Shown piece by piece: positions 1 through 4,869 of a stretch of DNA of 5,053 nucleotides. Where the stretch lies: NCBI GenBank assembly GCA_031278675.1, contig JAITJY010000381.1, positions 1 to 5,053 of the forward strand, given 5' to 3'. The stretch comes from Bifidobacteriaceae bacterium. Lineage in GTDB: Bacteria > Actinomycetota > Actinomycetes > Actinomycetales > WQXJ01. The notes beneath the pieces are model-generated. The model did not search any database and was not told the origin of the DNA. It saw nothing but the letters and a program-made list of their open reading frames with translations. A program made the position numbers and the translations under genes. Numbering within the stretch: the stretch's first letter is position 1; the number at the start of each line of letters is the position of its first letter.

Positions 1-138
1 GCCGTCGAGCAGCCAAAATACGCTGTGCCGCCGCCGGCCGCGATGCCTCTGGGCGACCTCGCGGCCGCCCCGCGCGACTACCGCGAGGCTGGAAGCTGGG
101 TGGACGCCATCGGACATGAGAAACTGGGCTGGGCCTAG
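1..138 (+). CDS. C-terminal end of an unrecognised protein (5' end outside window)
   Basis: Frame 1 is open from the first base to a TAG at 136-138 and gives the last 45 residues of a protein. The tail has a Pro/Ala-rich stretch (VPPPAAMPLGDLAAA), then RDYREAGSWVDAIGHEKLGWA. Third positions are mostly G or C, as expected for a real gene in this genome. I recognise no domain in so short a piece; the Pro-rich segment followed by a short polar tail could be a linker plus C terminus. The final codons, KLGWA-stop, are repeated twice more directly downstream as DNA (see the repeat at 121-174). The next gene begins 54 bases after this stop on the same strand, and no clear promoter or terminator is visible between them, so co-transcription is plausible. 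Function unknown. Confidence 0.6.
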   Translation, partial: AVEQPKYAVPPPAAMPLGDLAAAPRDYREAGSWVDAIGHEKLGWA

Positions 139-174
139 AAACTGGGCTGGGCCTAGGAACTGGGCTGGGCCTAG
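121..174 (+). repeat. Three tandem copies of an 18-bp unit containing a stop codon
   Basis: The unit aaactgggctgggcctag occupies 121-138 and 139-156 identically. It occurs again at 157-174 with one change, G for the first A. The unit length is a multiple of three, so the upstream gene's frame reads KLGWA-stop, KLGWA-stop, ELGWA-stop. Only the first stop should matter for translation. The array separates the upstream stop from the ATG at 193. With a single copy the gap would be 18 bases instead of 54. It has no spacers and is not a CRISPR. It looks like a replication-slippage expansion of a gene end. Confidence 0.95.
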
Positions 175-192
175 CGGGACTAAAGTTGGACG

Positions 193-891
193 ATGCGATT
201 CCACATCGAAAGCCAACTGCAATTCCCGCTGGCGCGGGCGCTGATGAGCCAGGGCGAGACGGTGCGCGTCCAACGCGGCGCCATGATCTACCGCTCCGCT
301 GGCGTGGAACTCAGCGCCCACCTCAACGCCTCTGGGACGGGGCTGGGCAAATTCGTCAAAGCGGTCGGCCGGTCGATGGCCTCCGGCGAGTCGGCTTTCA
401 TCACTCAAGCGACCTGCCAGGCGGCCTCCGGCGAAATAGCCATCGCGCCAACCTACCCCGGCACAATCGCGCAATTGGACGTCGGCGCTGACCAATACCG
501 CCTGAACGACTCGGCCTTCTTGGCGATGGAATCGTCGGTCGATTACACGCTGGAGCGTCAAAGCGCGGGCAAAGCCTTGCTGGGCGGGCAGGGCGGCTTT
601 TTCGTCATGACCACCAGCGGGCAGGGCGCCATGCTGGTCAACGCCTTCGGGTCGATCAGCGAGATTCCGCTTGACAACGCCGACGGCTTTGTTATCGACA
701 ACCGGCACGTCGTGGCCTGGGACCGCAACCTGGACTACAAGATCCAACTGGAGAGCGGGTTCTTCGGCTCGATTGGCACCGGCGAGGGCGTCGTCAACGT
801 CTTCCGGGGCAGCGGGCGGGTGCTGGTCCAGAGCCTCAACCTGGAGTCCTTTGCCGCGTCGCTGATCCCGTTCATACCAACCCAGCGCTGA
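193..891 (+). CDS. TIGR00266 / AIM24 family protein
   Basis: This 232-residue protein matches the TIGR00266 (AIM24-like) family along its length as I remember it. It opens with the family's typical start, a short strand ending in a GETVRVQRGAMIYRS segment (about residues 21-35). It continues through Gly-rich beta repeats, such as AIAPTYPGTIAQLDV near 90-105 and GGFFVMTTSGQGAMLVNAFGSI near 130-155. It ends with VIDNRHVVAWDRNLDYKI, a GEGVVNVFRGSGRVLVQSLNLESFA block and a short tail. Members are compact all-beta proteins, usually 220-250 residues, so the length is normal. No signal peptide or membrane segment is visible, so it is probably cytoplasmic. The molecular function of the bacterial members is not established; the name comes from a yeast mitochondrial protein. 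The start at 193 is chosen because the family N terminus begins there. Its Shine-Dalgarno is weak (AAAG at 182-185, GGA at 188-190), so coupling to the upstream gene is possible. The family assignment is strong, the role unknown. Confidence 0.9.
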   Translation: MRFHIESQLQFPLARALMSQGETVRVQRGAMIYRSAGVELSAHLNASGTGLGKFVKAVGRSMASGESAFITQATCQAASGEIAIAPTYPGTIAQLDVGADQYRLNDSAFLAMESSVDYTLERQSAGKALLGGQGGFFVMTTSGQGAMLVNAFGSISEIPLDNADGFVIDNRHVVAWDRNLDYKIQLESGFFGSIGTGEGVVNVFRGSGRVLVQSLNLESFAASLIPFIPTQR

Positions 892-894
892 CCG

Positions 895-1178
895 GCCGCG
901 CGTTCGGTCGCGGACAAGGCCGGCCTGGCGGCACCGACGCAGGAGTACCTCATCCGGCACCTGCTCGAGTCGTTCCTGGACGGCCAGGCCGCGCTTGTCG
1001 CCTCTTACCTCGACCCAATCTTCGCCCTCGGCTGCGCCTGATTCCAGCCCTGGCCATCCGGCCAAGATGCGATGGCGATCTGGCCGTGGCGGCATATCTC
1101 GACGGACTCCAGGCCTCCGGGTGCGCTCGCCGCGGCGGCGGCCCAACGGTCCCGGACCGCCGCCGGGGCGGGACTTGA
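895..1178 (+). pseudogene. Frame-broken coding remnant with a duplicated motif
   Basis: This region has no intact gene but does not look like random spacer. Frame 1 is open from 892 to a TGA at 1039-1041. It reads like protein (VADKAGLAAPTQEYLIRHLL, then ESFLDGQAALVASYLD and IFALGCA) but has no ATG, GTG or TTG. After that stop, frame 3 (to TGA at 1176-1178) carries DGDLAVAAYLDGLQASGCA, closely similar to the first segment. The motif DG..(A)L.(V)A.YLD....(A).GCA thus appears twice, in different frames. The helical pattern with a Gly-Asp-type turn faintly resembles the helical cap of cobalamin-binding domains (B12-binding_2), but I cannot confirm this. The simplest reading is a decayed gene lacking its 5' end and carrying at least one frameshift. 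A sequencing or assembly error could also explain the frame change. Confidence 0.45.
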
Positions 1179-1180
1179 CA
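1175..1180 (+). promoter_or_regulatory. Possible -35 element (TTGACA)
   Basis: TTGACA is a perfect match to the sigma-70/HrdB-type -35 consensus and lies about 100 bases before the ATG at 1280. The matching -10 is poor: at 17-18 bases spacing the hexamers are TGACTA (1198-1203) or GACTAT (1199-1204). The element overlaps the end of the decayed coding remnant, so it may be coincidence. If real, transcription would start near 1210, just before the Fur/Zur-like box. Confidence 0.25.
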
Positions 1181-1221
1181 GTTGCCTGCCTGGCGGGTGA
1201 CTATTGGGGTGCCCATGCGAC

Positions 1222-1241
1222 CGATAAGCGTTCTCATTAGC
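1222..1241 (+). promoter_or_regulatory. Fur/Zur-family-like operator
   Basis: The core GATAA-GCG-TTCTC (1223-1235) is the Fur-family half-site arrangement GATAA-N3-TTATC with one arm mismatch, followed by A as in the 15-bp consensus. Extended to 19 bases (1223-1241), it matches the classical Fur consensus GATAATGATAATCATTATC at 13 positions by my count. The stretch is markedly A/T-rich compared with its roughly 70 percent GC surroundings. It lies about 40 bases upstream of the ATG at 1280 and just downstream of a TTGACA hexamer, a suitable place for repression. Zur, Mur, Fur and PerR boxes cannot be told apart by eye. A metal operator would suit the metal-type transporter operon inferred downstream, but that operon's own start lies far away. 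Confidence 0.35.
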
Positions 1242-1279
1242 GTGGGGCTCGAACCGCGACACGCAAGCGAGGTGAAGGA

Positions 1280-1585
1280 ATGTCGAAGCAGCGACGATGC
1301 CGCCAACAGACCCTCCCGCGCCACGCCGCGCGTTCCAACGGACCACGCGCCGGGGAGCGCCCGCCGGCGAGCCTGGCCCTCGCCCACCGCCACGGACGCG
1401 GGCACCTCGCCCCGCGCGGCAGCCTGCGCTGCGGCTGCGGCCCCGAAGCCCTCGGCGCCGAGAACCCCGCCGCCGCCCTCGCCGGAGCCCTTGTGACCAC
1501 CTGCGCACTGCTGCGACATCAGCTGGTCGGCTTCGTCCGCGCCCACTTCATCTACTCCGACCGAATGCCCTGCCCCTCCGCCTAG
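1280..1585 (+). CDS. Hypothetical His/Cys-containing small protein
   Basis: This is a 101-residue ORF with no family that I recognise. It starts at an ATG preceded by GAGGTGAAGGA, a good purine-rich Shine-Dalgarno. About 86 percent of its codons end in G or C by my count, better than the overlapping frame starting at 1297. The N-terminal half is basic and Pro/Arg-rich. The middle has an H36-R-H38-G-R-G-H42 cluster followed by C51-G-C53-G. The C-terminal part (about 64-92) is an Ala/Leu-rich segment that could be one amphipathic helix. In all there are six His and five Cys, so metal binding is conceivable but unproven. No signal peptide is seen. The Fur/Zur-like box about 40 bases upstream would make it a candidate metal-responsive gene. 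A minus-strand ORF (1237-1500) shares the same codon-position bias but is more Arg-rich and less convincing. It remains possible that the region is non-coding. Confidence 0.42.
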   Translation: MSKQRRCRQQTLPRHAARSNGPRAGERPPASLALAHRHGRGHLAPRGSLRCGCGPEALGAENPAAALAGALVTTCALLRHQLVGFVRAHFIYSDRMPCPSA

Positions 1586-1764
1586 CCAGGATCACCGCGG
1601 CCGCGCGCACACGATGACCCCTTTATGGCTACCGGAGTGAATAGCTGCGCGTTCGGCGTCTCCGACCGGTGATCTAAGACTTGCCGCCGGACTCGTCATT
1701 CGACGCGGCCTCGAGTGGAGCCGCGCAATCCACATCACGGTCATCAGTTTGGAAGTACACCATC

Positions 1765-1908
1765 ATGACGATTCTCAAGAATCGCGCCGCAAGGCGCGCA
1801 GGAATCGGACTCGGTGCGGCGCTCTCCGAGCTGACGTTCAACGTCTACCTCAACGATGACCCGACGCCGGTGGCGTCGATCACGCCTGACAGCTTCGTGC
1901 TGCAGTAG
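1765..1908 (+). pseudogene. 47-residue ORF, probable deletion remnant of a secreted protein
   Basis: The ORF starts at ATG 1765 behind a good Shine-Dalgarno (GGAAG, 1751-1755, 9 bases away) and ends with TAG at 1906-1908. The first 20 residues (MTILKNRAARRAGIGLGAAL) look like the positive n-region and the beginning of the hydrophobic core of a signal peptide. The core is cut short and runs directly into a polar beta-like tail (SELTFNVYLNDDPTPVASITPDSFVLQ) resembling the end of an extracellular domain. The simplest reading is an internal in-frame deletion of a longer exported protein, leaving its two ends joined. Alternatively it is a genuine small protein or leader peptide. An in-frame TTG at 1681 could extend it, but that stretch looks non-coding. 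I recognise no family. Two hairpins cover its first codons and a terminator-like hairpin follows its stop. Confidence 0.4.
1769..1798 (+). other. Two abutting hairpins over the start of the 47-residue ORF
   Basis: The first is a 16-base inverted repeat, CGATTCT-CA-AGAATCG (1769-1784), with 7-base perfect arms. The second is CGCGCC-GCAA-GGCGCG (1783-1798), a perfect 6-bp GC stem closed by GCAA, a GNRA-type tetraloop sequence. They share the two bases 1783-1784, so they cannot both form completely. The first is also symmetric enough to be a protein-binding palindrome; as an RNA hairpin its 2-base loop would force opening of the inner pair. The second is a good RNA hairpin candidate. They begin immediately after the ATG at 1765. 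Confidence 0.5.
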
Positions 1909-1917
1909 CCGTCCATC

Positions 1918-1953
1918 GTCGTGGGTGGGGGCGGTCGTCGTTCCCCCCACGAC
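1918..1953 (+). terminator. Terminator-like hairpin between 1765-1908 and the surface protein gene
   Basis: GTCGTGGG (1918-1925) pairs perfectly with CCCACGAC (1946-1953). The stem continues past a single T bulge (1926) with three G-C pairs and possibly two G-U pairs, leaving a loop of about nine bases (1932-1940). It is followed by ATTTCC, a very short T run. The position, 9 bases after the stop at 1908 and 36 bases before the ATG at 1990, fits a terminator or attenuator. Actinobacterial terminators often lack a long U tract. If it stops transcription fully, the surface protein gene needs its own promoter in the short gap, where I see none, so partial readthrough is possible. Confidence 0.45.
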
Positions 1954-1989
1954 ATTTCCATGTCAGCATCCCACTCTTGAAAGGATCCG

Positions 1990-2100
1990 ATGAGCACCCT
2001 TCGCCACCCTAGATATGCGCCTCGGGCCATCCTCGCCAGCACCCTCACCCTCGCACTTGCTGGCCTGACACTGGGTGTGGGTGCATCTCCTGCCTCAGCC
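1990..2100 (+). other. Sec signal peptide of the surface protein
   Basis: Residues 1-37 show a basic start (R5, H6, R8, R12), an Ala/Leu/Thr-rich hydrophobic core (about 13-31) and an A-S-A motif before T38. The twin arginines of the Tat pathway are absent and there is no lipobox Cys, so export by Sec with signal peptidase I cleavage is expected. Confidence 0.85.
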
Positions 2101-4869
2101 ACAGAGCCGACACCGGATGCTGCTGTGTCGGTGGGGAACTTTGCGCTGCATATGACGATGGTCGGCGGAACCCTTGCACTTGAGAACGTTCAAGGGTTGT
2201 CGCCGACCGAGGGGGTGGCACTCGATGAGATGCCGGTCTTTCGGATCCCGTCGTCGCGCAAGTCGTCTCTGCCGGATCCCGCCGATCCCGCATACGCATG
2301 GTTGGGCTCTGCGGGACAAGCCGGCTGGACAACCTCTAACTACCTCTCTGAGCCGGGTGGGCTTTCGTTCCGGATCTACGCGCAGGGCGGGACGATCAAC
2401 TCGTCGAATCCGATCGACTTCGGCGTGACCGAGATGGTCGGGCCAGGCGAGTTCATGCATTATCGGGTCGGCAACGCGAATCCGTCGACGGCGGCCCCGA
2501 CGACCGGAGGCACTTATCGCTTCGGCACAGGCACGCAGGCGGACGGCACTCCGCAATCGCCGACGACGCAGTACAAGGCGAACTCGACCTACAACGACGG
2601 TATCGCCCGGTTCACCGCCGAGGGCATGTATTGCGTGACCTTCACGGCGTCCAAACCCGATCAGACGGCGGTTTCGAGCGCCGTCCGCTTTGCCGTCGGC
2701 GACACCGTTCCTGCCGACGCCGAATGCGGTACTGCGGCCGGAACTCCCGACCCTGACCCCGACCCTGACCCCGACCCTGACCCCGACCCCGAGCCTGATC
2801 CTGAGCCCGAGCCGGAGCCGGAGCCGGAGGCCGAGCCCGAGCCGGAGCCCGAGCCGGAGCCCGAGCCGGAGCCGGAGCCGGAGGCCGAGCCCGAGCCGGA
2901 GCCCGAGCCGGAGCCCGAGCCCGAGCCCGAGCCGGAGCCGGAGCCGGAGGCGGTGTGGGATGTGGCCAACGGCACGGTCAACCAGGCCGGGGCGACGGTG
3001 CTGAACAACGGGCACGTCGACATCGCCTCCCTGTTGGACGGCGGCAGCCTGATCACGCGGGTGAAGGACACCACGGTGTCTTCTGATCCGGTCTGGCGCG
3101 ATCCGGCCAGGACGGTGTTGCAGTTGTTGCCGGCCTCGCGGGCGATGGTGCCGGCGGGCAGCCAGTGGTCCTTCCTCGGGGAGGCCGGGGCGTCGTTCTA
3201 CCAGGTGACGCAGACCGCGCAGCCGGGGCTGCTGTGGCCGGGCTGGTCGACCGAGGCGATCGCGCTGTCGGCGACCCAGGCCGGGGTGGAGTGGTCGTTG
3301 GCCGACATCTCGGGCCCGGGCGAGTTCTCGTTGTATCAGACGGGAGCGTTCGGGGAGCCGTCGGTCCTGTTTAACACGCGCGACGGCATCGGCCCTGCGG
3401 ACTCGTTCGAGATCCCGAAGAACACGCACGCCCACGGGTCGTGGGCGTTCAGCGCGCAGGGCAATTACTGCCTGGCGTTCGAGCGGTCGGCGACTCTCGC
3501 GTCGGGGCAGATGGTGTCGGACGAGTTCGTGCTGGCGGTCGCGGTCGGCCGGGCGGACGTGATGCGGGTCGACCCGGCCGCCTGCTTCGCAAAACCCAGC
3601 GACGAGCCAGAGGCGGACGTGGTCTCGGTCCTGGACGACCAACTCACCGAGGCCACCCGCGGCGAGGTCAAGGTCCGCGGCGGCGCCAACGGCTTCCAGC
3701 CGGGCCAGGTCGTGAGCCTTGACCTTCCCCAGGGCCAGGCCGGCCAGTACGTGTCAGGCTGGCTGCACTCGACACCGGTCTGGCTCGGTTGGGAGACCGT
3801 CGATGCGCAGAACACGGTCAGTTTCCGCCTGCCGGTGAACGCGACCATCGGCCCGCACCGCATCGTGCTGAAGACGCGGGACGGCGCCTTGATCGGCTGG
3901 GACAGTCTGAAGATCGTCAAGGGCACGATGCCGGAGAGCCCGCGTGGGGCGGACACCCAGGCAGATGGCACTCCGGCGTCGAAGGCCGTCGCCGCGACGC
4001 AGTGCGTGGCCGGGGCGACCATACTCTCGGCCGGCCACGTCGACTACGCCTCGCGGATAGTTGGCGGCAAGCTCGAGTCGCTGATCGGCGACGACACTTC
4101 CGGAACCAAGGTCTACCGGGAACCCTCGGGGACCATCCTGTGGCTCAAGCCCTCCAGCCGGGTCACCATCCCGGCCGGCTACGGGCAAGTCGGAGCGGTC
4201 GGCACGCAGGTCTGGCAGGTGCCGCAGACCCAGAACCTCGACCTGATCTGGCTCGGCTGGAACACCGAGGCGCTCAACGCGGGCAACACCAGCGGGCCGG
4301 TGACCTGGACAATCAACCAGGTGGCCGGGCCGGGGTCGATGAAGGTGTACCTCTCCAGCGCGTTCGGCGGGGTGCAGCAGATGGTGTTCAACAACGGCGG
4401 CAGCTACCAGATCCCGCAGGGCGTCCACGCCCACGCCAACTGGGCGTTCAGCGCTGAGGGCATCTACCGCATCAGCATGACCCAGACCGTGACGCTCAGC
4501 GGCGGGCAGAGTTCCTCGGACACCGAGACGCTGGTGATTGTCGTCGGCGATGTCGATCCAGCCACCGCCGCGGGCAACGGATCGGGTTGCGGGACCATCT
4601 CGAACGCGCTGCTGCTGGCGGAGGACGCGGACAAGGCCCTGAAGGCAGCAGACCAGGCCGCGGCCGATGCCGCCCAGGCCGCGCGCGAGGCGCTGCCCGG
4701 ACAGCAGGGCTCACAGGCCGACGCCGGCGCCATCGAGGCGCCAACCGCGCAGGCGCAGGAGGACCCGGTGCCCCTGCTGCTGTCTGTTCTAGGCGCCCTG
4801 CTCATGGCCGGAGCCGCAGGCAGCGGCATGCTGTGGTGGCGCAGCCGCCGCCGAAAGGCCGCCGTATGA
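1990..4869 (+). CDS. Large membrane-anchored surface protein with choice-of-anchor M repeat domains (anchored-repeat ABC transporter-associated type)
   Basis: This is a 959-residue exported protein. The start is supported by AAAGGA (1980-1985) and by the signal peptide: basic n-region, hydrophobic core (about 13-31), predicted cleavage after A37 in ASPASA. Domains in order: (1) about 43-250, a divergent repeat domain recognisable from GPGEF and FTAEGMYCVTF; (2) 254-321, a (Asp/Glu-Pro)n spacer; (3) 322-535, a canonical domain with GHVD (H342, D344), PGLLWPGWSTEA, GPGEFSLY and H480-A-H482-G-S-W; (4) about 543-645, an Ig-like domain (SGWLHSTPVWLGW); (5) about 672-856, a second canonical domain with GHVD (H683, D685), IWLGWNTEALNAG, GPGSMKVY and H813-A-H815-A-N-W; (6) an Ala-rich helix 874-903; (7) a transmembrane helix 929-950 followed by RSRRRKAAV. 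No LPXTG motif is visible. Domains 1 and 3 each have a Cys pair (C215/C246, C494/C532), and domain 5 has C672/C867. Family knowledge (TIGR03769 and TIGR03773 type) links such proteins to metal-type ABC transporters. The true ligand is unknown; the conserved His residues make metal binding a reasonable inference. Confidence 0.93.
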   Translation: MSTLRHPRYAPRAILASTLTLALAGLTLGVGASPASATEPTPDAAVSVGNFALHMTMVGGTLALENVQGLSPTEGVALDEMPVFRIPSSRKSSLPDPADPAYAWLGSAGQAGWTTSNYLSEPGGLSFRIYAQGGTINSSNPIDFGVTEMVGPGEFMHYRVGNANPSTAAPTTGGTYRFGTGTQADGTPQSPTTQYKANSTYNDGIARFTAEGMYCVTFTASKPDQTAVSSAVRFAVGDTVPADAECGTAAGTPDPDPDPDPDPDPDPEPDPEPEPEPEPEAEPEPEPEPEPEPEPEPEAEPEPEPEPEPEPEPEPEPEPEAVWDVANGTVNQAGATVLNNGHVDIASLLDGGSLITRVKDTTVSSDPVWRDPARTVLQLLPASRAMVPAGSQWSFLGEAGASFYQVTQTAQPGLLWPGWSTEAIALSATQAGVEWSLADISGPGEFSLYQTGAFGEPSVLFNTRDGIGPADSFEIPKNTHAHGSWAFSAQGNYCLAFERSATLASGQMVSDEFVLAVAVGRADVMRVDPAACFAKPSDEPEADVVSVLDDQLTEATRGEVKVRGGANGFQPGQVVSLDLPQGQAGQYVSGWLHSTPVWLGWETVDAQNTVSFRLPVNATIGPHRIVLKTRDGALIGWDSLKIVKGTMPESPRGADTQADGTPASKAVAATQCVAGATILSAGHVDYASRIVGGKLESLIGDDTSGTKVYREPSGTILWLKPSSRVTIPAGYGQVGAVGTQVWQVPQTQNLDLIWLGWNTEALNAGNTSGPVTWTINQVAGPGSMKVYLSSAFGGVQQMVFNNGGSYQIPQGVHAHANWAFSAEGIYRISMTQTVTLSGGQSSSDTETLVIVVGDVDPATAAGNGSGCGTISNALLLAEDADKALKAADQAAADAAQAAREALPGQQGSQADAGAIEAPTAQAQEDPVPLLLSVLGALLMAGAAGSGMLWWRSRRRKAAV
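2749..2952 (+). repeat. Asp/Glu-Pro dipeptide repeat (cell-wall spacer), with 54- and 66-bp super-repeats
   Basis: This tract encodes residues 254-321: seven DP units, EP, DP, four EP units, then EA(EP)8 (2827-2880), EA(EP)10 (2881-2946) and a final EA. The codons change along the tract. The DP part alternates GAC CCT/GAC CCC, and the EP part mixes GAG CCC and GAG CCG. The two EA-headed blocks begin with the same order of CCC and CCG codons over their first six units, suggesting that one arose by block duplication. Such Pro-alternating acidic segments are stiff and extended and often carry Gram-positive surface domains across the cell wall. At about 3 angstroms per residue it would span roughly 20 nm (inference). 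Its complement reads as Gly-Ser or Arg-Leu runs, which are artefacts. Confidence 0.97.

Noticed and set aside
121..174. CRISPR array
   Set aside because: The units are directly adjacent with no spacers and include coding sequence with a stop codon; it is a simple tandem repeat.
892..923. Hairpin after the AIM24-family gene as a terminator
   Set aside because: Only a 5-bp inner stem (896-900 with 909-913) and an imperfect outer GGCC pairing without a T tract; too weak to call in this GC context.
1242..1260. GGTTCGAGCC-like T-arm sequence (minus strand) suggesting a tRNA
   Set aside because: The flanking bases do not form the T stem beyond two pairs, and no acceptor, D or anticodon arms could be found around it.
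950..1546. Minus-strand ORFs of 198 and 167 residues over 950-1546
   Set aside because: Arg/Gly/Ala-rich products typical of stop-poor high-GC antisense frames; no family features and no convincing start sites.
1596..1605. CGCGGCCGCG palindrome after the 1280-1585 ORF as a terminator
   Set aside because: It has no loop and no T run; a short GC palindrome like this is common by chance at this base composition.
1297..1617. Alternative + frame ORF of 106 residues overlapping 1280-1585
   Set aside because: Lower third-position G/C, Pro/Arg-dominated composition and poorer ribosome site than the 1280 frame.
2661..3074. Minus-strand Gly-Ser repeat protein of 137 residues
   Set aside because: The (SG)n run is the exact complement of the Glu-Pro codons; it is a repeat shadow, not a silk- or linker-like gene.
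2095..3642. 515-residue minus-strand ORF
   Set aside because: It is antisense to the well-supported surface protein, consists of Arg/Leu/Gly-rich low-complexity runs opposite the Glu-Pro tract, and has no recognisable domain.
3754..4457. Overlapping ORFs of 222-226 residues on both strands
   Set aside because: Both lie within domains of the surface protein and give Arg/Gly/His-rich shadow sequences.
4587..4865. Upstream extension of the 4866 micro-ORF frame
   Set aside because: It runs wholly inside the C-terminal coding region of the surface protein and translates to Arg/Gly-rich sequence; the ATGA overlap and Shine-Dalgarno favour 4866.
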